Below are positions 1 to 6,948 of a stretch of 16,063 bases of DNA, piece after piece. The notes under the pieces were generated by a model. The model saw only the letters and a program-made list of their open reading frames with translations, had not been told where the DNA came from and did no database searches. Position 1 is the first letter of the stretch; each line of letters opens with the position of its first letter. The position numbers and the translations under genes are program-made. The stretch is from Bacillota bacterium (GTDB taxonomy: Bacteria > Bacillota > Clostridia > Christensenellales > Aristaeellaceae), in the NCBI GenBank assembly GCA_023402355.1, contig JAEXCG010000121.1, positions 1-16,063 on the forward strand, in the 5' to 3' direction.

Positions 1-518
1 TCCCCCGCCCCCGTCACGAGCACCATCTCCTCCTGCGCGAGCACCTCGCACTCGAGCGCCTCGTCCGCCTCCGGCCGGTTCATGAGCGCCACGTCCGCCT
101 CGCCCGATAGCAGCATCCGCTCCAGCACGGCGGAGGGCTGCTCCAGCAGCTCCACCGCGACGCCCGGATAGGCGGGCGCAAAGGCGGCCAGCGCACGCGG
201 CATGAGATAGGAACTGCGCAGGATGGGAATCGCGACGCGGATGCGTCCGCGTTCCTCGCGCGCGATTTCGCCCAGCTCTTCGTCCATGTCGCGCTTCATC
301 AGAAGCAACTGCTGGGCGTAGCGCACGTAGCGCTCGCCCGCATAGGTCAGGCGCAGGCGATTGCCCTGCCGCTCGAAGAGGCGCATGCCCGTCGTGCGCT
401 CCAGATTTTGCAGGTACTTGCTCAGCGACGGCTGGGAGATGTAAAGCTCCTGCGCCGCGCGCGTCAGGTTCTGGTGGCGGGCGACCGCCAGCACGTAGTT
501 CAGCTCCCGAAAGTCCAT
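1..518 (-). CDS. LysR-family transcriptional regulator, 3' part cut by window edge
   Basis: The first 172 residues of a LysR-type regulator are visible. It begins MDFRELNYVLAVARHQ and has the family winged-helix DNA-binding domain at residues 1-60, with the recognition segment LYISQPSLSKYLQNLE. A linker helix follows to about residue 90, then the start of the periplasmic-binding-protein-like effector domain. The ATG at 518-516 is preceded by GGGAGG (530-525) at 6 bases, which fixes the start. A small CCCGC/GCGGG hairpin (535-550) lies just upstream of the ribosome site. The gene reads in the same direction as citDEF but beyond the terminator at 604-634, so it is probably a separate unit. A weak promoter (TTGACG, 17 bases, TTGTAA) can be drawn upstream. 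It resembles the LysR protein at 7013-7921 in its N-terminal region. Its target and ligand are unknown. Family call is firm; a role in citrate control is only a guess from position. Confidence 0.93.
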   Translation of the reverse strand, partial: MDFRELNYVLAVARHQNLTRAAQELYISQPSLSKYLQNLERTTGMRLFERQGNRLRLTYAGERYVRYAQQLLLMKRDMDEELGEIAREERGRIRVAIPILRSSYLMPRALAAFAPAYPGVAVELLEQPSAVLERMLLSGEADVALMNRPEADEALECEVLAQEEMVLVTGAG

Positions 519-603
519 GCAGCAGCCTCCCTTTCCCGCAAAAAGCGGGCGCTATTTGCTTTGCGTCGCACGTCCTTACAACCGCGGCCTGCAAATTCCG
601 TCA

Positions 604-634
604 AACAAAAATACCCGCCGGAAAAACCGGCGGG
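604..634 (-). terminator. Intrinsic terminator after citF
   Basis: Perfect 8-bp stem CCCGCCGG (614-621) / CCGGCGGG (627-634) with a five-A loop. Read on the minus strand it is followed by TATTTTTGTTT. It lies about 50 bases past the citF stop codon and closes the tct-cit run before the upstream-edge LysR gene. Confidence 0.9.
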
Positions 635-686
635 ATGGCAGGCCAGGCGGGATGAATTCAGGAGGAGCGCCCGCCCGGCTTCACCG

Positions 687-2240
687 TTAAATCTCGACCG
701 GCTTGACCTTGCGCACCACGTCCAGGATGGTGCCGTCGCGCGCCTCCATGATGGCGACGACCTGATCTTCAAACTCCACCGGATCGGGACGCCCCACGAT
801 GCTATAGGCCCGTTCCTTGAGCGACTCGATGCTCACGTGCGGAATGCCCGCGTCGTCCAGGCATTTCACGAGGTCCGGGCGCAGCGGGTTGACCGCGATG
901 CCGTAATCGGTGACCAGCACGTCCACCGTCTCGCCCGGGGTGGTGACGGTGACCACGTGCTCGCACACGGTGGGCATGCGCCCGCGCACCAGGGGGGTGA
1001 CGATGATGCAGCACTTCGCGCCCGCCGCCGCGTCCGGGTGTCCGCCCGGCGCGCCGCGCAGCACGCCGTCCGAGCCCGTGATGACGTTGACGTTAAAGTC
1101 CGTGTCGATCTCGAGCGCCGCTAGGATCACGAAGTCCAGCTTGTTGACGAACGCGCCCTTGTTGGCCGGGTTCGCGTACTGGCTGGTGGAGATTTCGTAG
1201 TGGTTCGGGTTCGTGTGCACGCTCTGCACGCTGGGCACGTCGAAGTCCTGCGCGTCCACGATGCAGCCGACGAGCCCCTTCTCAAGCAGATCGACCGCGG
1301 GCTGGGTGATGCCGCCGATGATCCAGCTCAGCTTGATGCCCTTTTCCACGAGCAGCGGCTCGAGGAACCGGTTCGCCGCCAGCGAGGGGCCGCCGGCTCC
1401 GGTCTGAAAGGAGAAGCCGTCCTTGAAGTAGGGCGTCGCCGCCATGACCTTGACGCAGTTTTCCGCCATCATCAGGTCGCGCGGGTCCTGCGACAGGCGC
1501 GCCGCCTGCGAAGCGATCTTCTTGGGGTTGCCGATCTCGTCCACGACGACGACGTAGTCCACGTCCACCGCCTCGATGGACGGCGGAAAGTTCGGGAAAT
1601 CGACCAGCGTGTCGGTGATGACGACGACCTTGTCCGCGTATTTCGCGTCCACCATCGCGTAGGAGAGCACGCCGCAATCGCTCTTGCCGCCCTTGCCGCG
1701 CGCGTTGCCGTAGCAGTCCGCCGTCGGCGCGCCGATGAAGGCGACGTCGATGTGCACCTCGCCCGACTCGATCGCGCGAACGCGCGCGCCGTGGCTGCGC
1801 AGGATCGCCGGGGTCTTCAGCTTCCCGTGCGAGACCACCTCGCCCATGCGCCCGCGGATGCCGCTGGTCTGCAGGCCCGTCACGATGCCCTGCTCAATGT
1901 AATCCGCCACCGGGTCGTGGGCCGTGCCCATCGAGGAGGCGGCGATGGTGATGTCCCTGATGCCCAGCTTTACGATCTCCTCCATCACCAGGTTTACGAT
2001 GTAATCGCCGTCGCGGAAGTGGTGGTGGAAGGAAATCGTCATGCCGTCCGCAAGGCCGCAGTTTACGATGGCCTCGCGGATGGAGGCGACGATCTTGCTC
2101 TCCTGCGGGCGCTCGTAGCTCCTGACCTTCGGTCCGACCTTCTGATATTCCTGGCCGCTCTTCGCGTTTGCGCCCTGAAAGACCTCTCTGCCGCCCGTGA
2201 GCAGCTCGTCCGGGATGTCGCGTTTCACTTTATTCAGCAT
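687..2240 (-). CDS. citF: Citrate lyase alpha subunit (citrate:acetyl-ACP transferase)
   Basis: CitF swaps the acetyl group on the acyl carrier subunit CitD for citrate, giving citryl-ACP, which CitE then cleaves. The 517-residue product matches the usual length (about 510) and follows the family closely from end to end. Visible signatures are GLADGMTISFHHHFRDGD (about 61-78), HIDVAFIGAP, the segment LEIDTDFNVNVITGSDGVLRG, and GIAVNPLRPDL near the C-terminus. The reading frame opens upstream at 2258, but I place the start at the ATG at 2240-2238 because GAGGGG lies 9 bases before it. That start sits 1 base past the citE stop, indicating translational coupling. It is the last gene of the tctCBA-citDEF run and is followed by a strong terminator. 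No frameshift or missing segment is seen. The cytoplasmic location is known for the family. Confidence 0.97.
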   Translation of the reverse strand: MLNKVKRDIPDELLTGGREVFQGANAKSGQEYQKVGPKVRSYERPQESKIVASIREAIVNCGLADGMTISFHHHFRDGDYIVNLVMEEIVKLGIRDITIAASSMGTAHDPVADYIEQGIVTGLQTSGIRGRMGEVVSHGKLKTPAILRSHGARVRAIESGEVHIDVAFIGAPTADCYGNARGKGGKSDCGVLSYAMVDAKYADKVVVITDTLVDFPNFPPSIEAVDVDYVVVVDEIGNPKKIASQAARLSQDPRDLMMAENCVKVMAATPYFKDGFSFQTGAGGPSLAANRFLEPLLVEKGIKLSWIIGGITQPAVDLLEKGLVGCIVDAQDFDVPSVQSVHTNPNHYEISTSQYANPANKGAFVNKLDFVILAALEIDTDFNVNVITGSDGVLRGAPGGHPDAAAGAKCCIIVTPLVRGRMPTVCEHVVTVTTPGETVDVLVTDYGIAVNPLRPDLVKCLDDAGIPHVSIESLKERAYSIVGRPDPVEFEDQVVAIMEARDGTILDVVRKVKPVEI

Positions 2241-2241
2241 C

Positions 2242-3150
2242 TCACAGATCCCCCTCATACACGCCGGAGGCCTTCGCCAGCTTGATCGTGCGCTCGGCGC
2301 CCTCCAGGAATGCGATGTCGATCATCTTGCCGTCCACCGTGAACACGCCGATGCCCTTGGCCTTGTTTTCGTAAACGGCGCGCACGATCTTCTCTGCGCG
2401 AAGGATTTCCTTCTGCGTCGGGGTAAAGATCTCGTGGACGATCTTGATCTGCTTGGGGCTGATCAACGACTTGCCGTCAAAGCCCATCTCCTTGTTCTGG
2501 ATGACCTCCTGACGGAAGCCCTCCATGTCGTCCAGGTCGGTGAAGACCGTGTCAAAGCACTGCACGCCCGCCGCGCGCGCGGAGATGATCATCTGCGCCC
2601 GCCCGCCGATCATTTCAATGCCGGACTTGGAGACGCCCGTCTGCAAGCAGCGGCGGTAGTCGCCGCCCGAAATGGCGACGCCCAGCATGCGCTCCGGCGC
2701 GGCCTTGCAGATTTCGTAGGAGTTGATGATGCCCAGCGGGCTTTCCAGCGCGGACATGACCAGCGTGGAGCCGGGCTCCTTGCCGAATTCCTTTTCCGCG
2801 CGCTCGATGTGCTCCACCACGTCCCACACGTCCTGCGCGCGTTCCGTCTTGGCGATGCGGATGCCGTCGCAGCCCGCCGCCACACACACGCGGATGTCTT
2901 CCTTCCAATGGGGCGTGTCCAGGCCGTTGATGCGCACGATGCGCTCGGTATTGCCGTAGTCGATCGTCGTGAGCGTGTGGTAAAGCGAGAAGCGCGCCGC
3001 GTCCTTCTGGTTTTCCGCCACGGCGTCTTCCAAATCGAACATCAGGCTGTCGCAGCCGTAGATGTACGCGTCCTTGATGAGGCTCGGCTTCTGCGCGGAG
3101 AGGAACATCATCGTGCGGCGAAGCCGCTTCAAATTCGGATTCGGTGCCAT
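2242..3150 (-). CDS. citE: Citrate lyase beta subunit (citryl-ACP lyase)
   Basis: CitE splits citryl-ACP into oxaloacetate and acetyl-ACP. With the ATG at 3150-3148 the protein has 302 residues, the standard CitE length. It begins RRTMMFLSAQKPSL, followed by DSLMFDLEDAV, which carries the acidic Mg-binding pair of this TIM-barrel family. Later come RIVRINGLDTP, ALESPLGIINSYEI and GFDGKSLISPKQI. The reading frame is open further upstream, to 3213, but the extra residues do not look like the family. The chosen ATG overlaps the citD stop as TAATG, with GGGGAGG about 12 bases before it. The citD-citE overlap and the close citF start downstream point to one coupled transcript. Related HpcH/HpaI aldolases and malyl-CoA lyases share the fold, but the citD and citF neighbours settle the assignment. 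Confidence 0.97.
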   Translation of the reverse strand: MAPNPNLKRLRRTMMFLSAQKPSLIKDAYIYGCDSLMFDLEDAVAENQKDAARFSLYHTLTTIDYGNTERIVRINGLDTPHWKEDIRVCVAAGCDGIRIAKTERAQDVWDVVEHIERAEKEFGKEPGSTLVMSALESPLGIINSYEICKAAPERMLGVAISGGDYRRCLQTGVSKSGIEMIGGRAQMIISARAAGVQCFDTVFTDLDDMEGFRQEVIQNKEMGFDGKSLISPKQIKIVHEIFTPTQKEILRAEKIVRAVYENKAKGIGVFTVDGKMIDIAFLEGAERTIKLAKASGVYEGDL

Positions 3151-3449
3151 TACCTGATCGCACCTCCCCACGGATAGCCCTCGGTCACGCCCGCGGCGCG
3201 ATACACCGCGCACTCCACGCGCGCCTTGATCGTGCAGTCCAGCGCGCCCTTGTCCACCACGTCCACGCGCGCGTCCTTCACGCCCAGGGTTTCAAGCGTC
3301 TTAAGCACGGTCGCCTTGATCTGGCGCCCGTATTGGTTGATCACGCTCGAGCGCAGCGTCAGCTCGATGCCCGCCTCGCCCGGTTCGATGGAAATCTGAA
3401 CGTCGCTGGATTCGAGCGTGCCTGCGACCGCCGGTTTCAATACCTGCAT
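3150..3449 (-). CDS. citD: Citrate lyase gamma subunit (acyl carrier protein)
   Basis: CitD is the small carrier protein of citrate lyase. It holds 2'-(5''-phosphoribosyl)-3'-dephospho-CoA on a serine and shuttles acetyl and citryl groups between CitF and CitE. The 99-residue length is typical. The N-terminus PAVAGTLESSDV contains the expected attachment residue Ser14, in the position known from enterobacterial CitD. The conserved segment DKGALDCTIKARVE follows near residue 67. The ATG at 3449-3447 has GAAGG about 8 bases upstream. It heads citDEF, and its stop overlaps the citE start. No good sigma-A promoter is visible between the hairpin at 3515-3566 and this start, so expression probably depends on read-through from tctCBA. 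Confidence 0.96.
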   Translation of the reverse strand: MQVLKPAVAGTLESSDVQISIEPGEAGIELTLRSSVINQYGRQIKATVLKTLETLGVKDARVDVVDKGALDCTIKARVECAVYRAAGVTEGYPWGGAIR

Positions 3450-3514
3450 TCCATCAGCCTTCTTTCTCTATCGCGTTTAGCCGGTTCCCGGCCTGCATTC
3501 CCGTTTGTGTCCCC

Positions 3515-3566
3515 AAAAGAACCCGCATGGCGCATGGCATCGTCCATTACCTATGCGCCATGCGGG
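3515..3566 (-). terminator. Large hairpin with U-rich tail between tctA and citD
   Basis: Perfect 14-bp inverted repeat, 3522-3535 with 3553-3566, and a 17-base loop. Read on the minus strand the stem is followed by TTCTTTTGGGG, a broken U tract. It could be a leaky terminator that lowers citDEF relative to tctCBA, or an mRNA end-protecting or processing structure. Because no convincing promoter lies between it and citD, full termination seems unlikely. Confidence 0.7.
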
Positions 3567-3624
3567 CGAGGGAGGGAGTATATGGCTGAAAGGAGCGCCG
3601 CGGCGCTCCCTGGAGCCCCGAAGG

Positions 3625-5154
3625 TTACGCCTTGGCGTTCGTCTGGCCGTTCTTGGAAGCCTTATGCTTCTTGATCATCGGCATGACGACCGGCCAGAGG
3701 AGCATCACGATGCAGAAGATCATGATCGGGCCCGCGATCGGGCGAACGAACATGTCCTTCAGGCTGCCGCGCATCATCGTATAGGCGCGGGAGAAGTTGG
3801 ATTCGCACATGCCGCCCAGCACCAGGCCGAGCACCAGCGCGGCGCTGTTGAAGTGGCAAACCTTGATGACGATGCCCAGTATGCCCGCGATGACCATGAT
3901 CTGAACGTCCGCGATGCTCATCTGGGTCGCGTAGGAACCGATGACCGCCAGCATGATGATGATCGGCCCCAGGAAGGAATACGGAATGGAGAGGATCTGC
4001 GCGAACACCTTCGCGATGCCGATCGCGACGATGACCATGACGATGTTGGTGATGATCATGGAGGCGAACGTCGCGGAGAGGTAGGTCGGCTGGTTCACGA
4101 GGAGCAGCGGCCCAAGCTGCACGCCCTTGAGGACGAGCGCGGACATCATGACCGCCGCGGCGTTGCCGCCCGGAATGCCCAGCGAGAGCAGCGGGACCAT
4201 GGCGCCGCCGGTCGCGGCGTTGTTCGCCGCCTCGGAGGCCGCGACGCCGTCGATGATGCCGGTGCCGAACTTCTCAGGATGCTTGGAGACCTTGTTTTCC
4301 ATCGTGTAGCACAGGAAGGAGGCGATCGTCGCGCCCGCGCCCGGCAGGATGCCGACCACGGTGCCCACGACGGAGCAGCGCGCCATCAGCCACTTGATGC
4401 CCCACAGCTCCTTGAAGGAGGGCATCTTCGTGTTGACCTTGCCGCCGCCGACGCCGTCCTTGGCGTTCAGGCGTTCCTTCTTGTTCGTCTGCTTGAGCAC
4501 CTCGGTCACGGCGAACAGGCCGATCAGCACGGGGATCATCTCGACGCCCGCGAGCAACTGCTTGCTGCCAAACGTCATGCGCTGCACGGCGTACATCTTG
4601 TCCTGACCGATACACGCCAGCAGCAGACCCAGCAGGCCGGAGATGACGGTGGCGAGCACGTTTTCTCCGTCCAGGCAGGTGAGGATCGAAAGGCCCATGA
4701 AGGTCACGGCGAACAGGTCGCTCGGGCCGAACTGCAGCGCGGCCGCGGTCAGCGGCTGGCTGAGCAGGAACATGCACAGCGCAGAGAACAGGCCGCCGAT
4801 GGCGGAGGCGATCAGCGCCACGCCCAGGGCCTTGCCGGCCTCGCCGCGCTGAGCCATGGGGTAGCCGTCGAACGTCGTCGGCGCGGAGGACGGCACGCCC
4901 GGGATCTTGAACAGGATCGCCGTGATCGAGCCGCCGGTGATGGAGGAGCAGTAAATCGCGACCAGGAAGACGATCGCGGGGATCGGCTCCATGGTGTAGG
5001 TGAAGGTCAGGCCCAGCGCGACCGCCATCGTGGCGCTGACGCCCGGCAGCGCGCCGAAGATCGTGCCCAGCACGACCGCCAGGATGACCATGATGAACAT
5101 TTGAGGTTGAAAGACGACGCTAAAGCCGGAAGCCAGAAGTTCCATCGTACTCAT
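3625..5154 (-). CDS. tctA: Tripartite tricarboxylate transporter, large membrane subunit
   Basis: TctA is the large permease of the TTT family, which imports tricarboxylates such as citrate using a secreted binding protein (TctC) and ion-coupled membrane parts. The 509-residue protein is strongly hydrophobic, with roughly a dozen membrane segments. It carries the family hallmarks GALPGVSATMAVALGL (about 34-49), SSITGGSITAILFKIPGVPS (about 70-89) and FDGYPMAQRGEAGKALG. The C-terminus is lysine-rich and presumably cytoplasmic. The ATG at 5154-5152 is preceded by AAGGAGG (5171-5165), which overlaps the tctB stop codon, so the two genes are tightly coupled with a 15-base gap. The substrate cannot be read from sequence alone. 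Citrate is the natural choice because citDEF follow on the same strand. Confidence 0.95.
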   Translation of the reverse strand: MSTMELLASGFSVVFQPQMFIMVILAVVLGTIFGALPGVSATMAVALGLTFTYTMEPIPAIVFLVAIYCSSITGGSITAILFKIPGVPSSAPTTFDGYPMAQRGEAGKALGVALIASAIGGLFSALCMFLLSQPLTAAALQFGPSDLFAVTFMGLSILTCLDGENVLATVISGLLGLLLACIGQDKMYAVQRMTFGSKQLLAGVEMIPVLIGLFAVTEVLKQTNKKERLNAKDGVGGGKVNTKMPSFKELWGIKWLMARCSVVGTVVGILPGAGATIASFLCYTMENKVSKHPEKFGTGIIDGVAASEAANNAATGGAMVPLLSLGIPGGNAAAVMMSALVLKGVQLGPLLLVNQPTYLSATFASMIITNIVMVIVAIGIAKVFAQILSIPYSFLGPIIIMLAVIGSYATQMSIADVQIMVIAGILGIVIKVCHFNSAALVLGLVLGGMCESNFSRAYTMMRGSLKDMFVRPIAGPIMIFCIVMLLWPVVMPMIKKHKASKNGQTNAKA

Positions 5155-5169
5155 TTTCCAATCGCCTCC

Positions 5170-5694
5170 TTATGGAATCAACCCTTCGAGGAAGAGCGCG
5201 AAGTTGCGCAGGAAGGGAACGGTGCCGCGCGGCAGGTTGACGCTCAGAAGGCCGCTGAACACGATGTACAGCACGAGGGTGATGAGCACCGAGGCGATCA
5301 CGAGGCGCACATACTTGCGCTCGCCCAGCAGCAGGCCGTAGAAGAAGAGCACCAGCGCGCAGGTCACCATGAAGCCCAGCAGCTCCAGCACGAGCGAGGC
5401 GACGACCAGAATCACGATTCCCAAGAACATCTTGCTCTTGAAGAAGCCGGGAATAGAAGTGAAGAAGGCCGTCAGGGTGAAGTCTTCCTTGCCCCGGTTC
5501 TTCTTGATGATCTTGTACATGTTGATCGCCAGGCAGATCAGCAGAAGGACGATGATGGTCTTGGGCCATACGTCCGGCTGAAGGGCGTAGGGATTGTTGA
5601 CCACCTTGGCGGGCACGGGGGCTTCCAGCACGTGGGTGAAGAACGTAAAGCCCAGGAATAAGAACAGAAGAATGTTGACGATGAGTTCAAACAA
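5170..5694 (-). CDS. tctB: Tripartite tricarboxylate transporter, small membrane subunit
   Basis: This 174-residue protein has four predicted membrane segments: near the N-terminus (LIVNILLFLFLGFTFF), around residue 46 (TIIVLLLICLAINMY), about 95-120, and about 128-148. A charged loop separates the first two. Size, topology and its place between tctC and tctA identify it as the TctB subunit; its sequence alone is poorly conserved, as is usual for this family. The start is a TTG at 5694-5692, with GAGGGAG about 10 bases upstream; no ATG fits the frame with a ribosome site. A strong hairpin (5718-5748) lies between this gene and tctC. The weak start codon and the hairpin both suggest the membrane parts are made in smaller amounts than the binding protein. 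Confidence 0.9.
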   Translation of the reverse strand: MFELIVNILLFLFLGFTFFTHVLEAPVPAKVVNNPYALQPDVWPKTIIVLLLICLAINMYKIIKKNRGKEDFTLTAFFTSIPGFFKSKMFLGIVILVVASLVLELLGFMVTCALVLFFYGLLLGERKYVRLVIASVLITLVLYIVFSGLLSVNLPRGTVPFLRNFALFLEGLIP

Positions 5695-5717
5695 TGCGCT
5701 TCAACTCCCTCTTACAG

Positions 5718-5748
5718 GGGAAAGAGGGGTAAAATGCCCCTCTTTCCC
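5718..5748 (-). promoter_or_regulatory. Perfect intercistronic hairpin between tctC and tctB
   Basis: Perfect 12-bp stem GGGAAAGAGGGG (5718-5729) / CCCCTCTTTCCC (5737-5748) with a 7-base loop. It begins about 35 bases after the tctC stop. On the minus strand no U tract follows (CTGTAAGAG), so it is probably not a full terminator. Hairpins at this place in transport operons often protect the 3' end of the binding-protein message and raise its level over the permease genes. That role is inferred here. Confidence 0.75.
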
Positions 5749-5782
5749 GCTTGTATCGCATACAGATTTTATAAAGGGAACC

Positions 5783-6775
5783 TTACTCAGCGTAGTAGTC
5801 CTTGGTCAGCACGCCCTGCTCCTTGAGGTAATCGGAGAGCGCCTTGTATTCGGATTCGACGAACGCATCCAGTTCTTCGCCTTCGGCCGGGATCTCGCGC
5901 TCGTCATACGCGGCGGTGTGCAGGAAATCCTTCCACTCCTGGGTTTCGCGCGCCTGCTGAATCGCGGCGACGAGGGCGTCGCAGGCTTCCTGCGGGGTGC
6001 CGGTCTTCGCGAAGATGCCGCGCCACGGGCCCATGTAGGAGTTGATGCCCAGCTCGCCGGAGCACTGCATGTCCGGGAACACGCTCATGCGGTTCTCGCA
6101 CAGCGCCAGCAGCGGAACGATGTCGCCAGACTCGATCAGACCGGAGATTTCGTCGGTGCCGCAGATGGACAGAGCGCAGTGGCCGCCCACCAGCGCGGAG
6201 TTAACCTCGGAACCGGAGGAATAGGAGACCTCCAGCAGGTCCATGCCTTCGATCGCCTGCGCGAGAGAAGCGCCGTCCACGCCGGTCGCCGTCAGCATGC
6301 CGACGCTCACCGACCAGGGGTTCGCCTTCGCGTACTCGGAGAGCTCCTGCCAGTTGGTCACGCCGTACTCGTCGAGGATCTTCTTGGAAGCGGCGATGAT
6401 GTTGATCGAGTGCACCAGCACGCTCAGCGGCTTAAACTCGGTCTTGAAGTCCATAGAGGTCGTGCCCTGCATGTCCTGCATGAACAGGCTCTGCGTGCCG
6501 AGCATGAAGGTGTAGCCGTCGGCCGGCTGCTTGTAGGTGTACTCGACGCCGTTGACGCCGCCCGCGCCTTCCACGTTCACGACCTCGACCGGAACGCCGA
6601 GGATGCCGCTGAGCAGCTGCGCCATCGGACGGATGGTGGAGTCAGCGCCGCCGCCGACGCCCCACGGGCAGACGATGTCGATCTTGCGCTCGAACTTCCA
6701 GTCCTCAGCCGACGCGGCCAGGCACATGGAAGCCATCATGACGAGTGCCAGTACGAGACATACCAGTTTCTTCAT
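5783..6775 (-). CDS. tctC: Tripartite tricarboxylate transporter, substrate-binding protein
   Basis: TctC (Bug family) captures the tricarboxylate outside the membrane and delivers it to TctAB. The 330-residue product has a Sec signal peptide (MKKLVCLVLALVMMASMCLA, cleavage probably at ASA|ED near residue 23). The mature protein opens with the family pattern KIDIVCPWGVGGGADSTIRP and continues with VEVVNVEGAGGVNG and PADGYTFMLGTQ, the usual ligand-pocket loops. Cys18 is preceded by Met, which does not fit a normal lipobox, so it looks like a freely secreted rather than lipid-anchored protein; that is odd for a monoderm. The ATG at 6775-6773 has GGGAGGG (6789-6783) at 7 bases. It is the first gene of the run and sits below the control region shared with the divergent LysR gene. 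Confidence 0.95.
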   Translation of the reverse strand: MKKLVCLVLALVMMASMCLAASAEDWKFERKIDIVCPWGVGGGADSTIRPMAQLLSGILGVPVEVVNVEGAGGVNGVEYTYKQPADGYTFMLGTQSLFMQDMQGTTSMDFKTEFKPLSVLVHSINIIAASKKILDEYGVTNWQELSEYAKANPWSVSVGMLTATGVDGASLAQAIEGMDLLEVSYSSGSEVNSALVGGHCALSICGTDEISGLIESGDIVPLLALCENRMSVFPDMQCSGELGINSYMGPWRGIFAKTGTPQEACDALVAAIQQARETQEWKDFLHTAAYDEREIPAEGEELDAFVESEYKALSDYLKEQGVLTKDYYAE

Positions 6776-6849
6776 TGTTGGACCCTCCCATAAAATGTTT
6801 TATCTGGAACCGGCTGCTTTCCTGCGGACGCGCCGGCTGCCAAAACAAA

Positions 6850-6863
6850 TGAAAGCGGGGACA
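6850..6863. promoter_or_regulatory. Candidate catabolite-responsive element (cre, CcpA site)
   Basis: TGAAAGCGGGGACA matches the cre consensus TGWAANCGNTNWCA at every fixed or degenerate position except one (G for T at position 10). It would lie some 45-60 bases downstream of the predicted tctC transcription start, where CcpA could block elongation. CcpA control of citrate uptake is known in Bacillota; here it is inferred from sequence only. Confidence 0.6.
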
Positions 6864-6894
6864 TAAGAGCTTATGCACAGCTCACAAAGAATTC

Positions 6895-6923
6895 TTGTAT
6901 TTTTTACAGTCTCATGATAATAT
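6895..6923 (+). promoter_or_regulatory. Predicted sigma-A promoter of the LysR gene
   Basis: TTGTAT (6895-6900), 17-base spacer, TAATAT (6918-6923). The start would fall near 6930, just before the repeated CATAANGCAAA sites, so a bound regulator could block its own transcription. Confidence 0.6.
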
Positions 6924-6942
6924 AGAATCAGCCATAAAGCAA
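6914..6942 (-). promoter_or_regulatory. Predicted sigma-A promoter of tctC
   Basis: On the minus strand TTGCTT (6942-6937), 17-base spacer, TATCAT (6919-6914). The start would fall near 6907. The LysR box centred at 6962 would then lie at about -55, close to the usual recognition position for LysR activators. The promoter overlaps the opposing LysR promoter. Moderate certainty, since the -35 box is imperfect. Confidence 0.5.
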
Positions 6943-6948
6943 ATACTC

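Noticed and set aside
1200..2285. A 361-codon plus-strand open frame opposite citF
   Set aside because: Composition is the usual shadow pattern (His, Asp, Arg, Ala), and citF on the other strand matches its family from end to end.
3505..5661. A 718-codon open frame on the plus strand opposite tctA and tctB
   Set aside because: Its product is a low-complexity mix of Asp, His, Arg, Glu and Gln, typical of the antisense of GC-rich genes. The opposite strand encodes clear TctA and TctB with ribosome sites.
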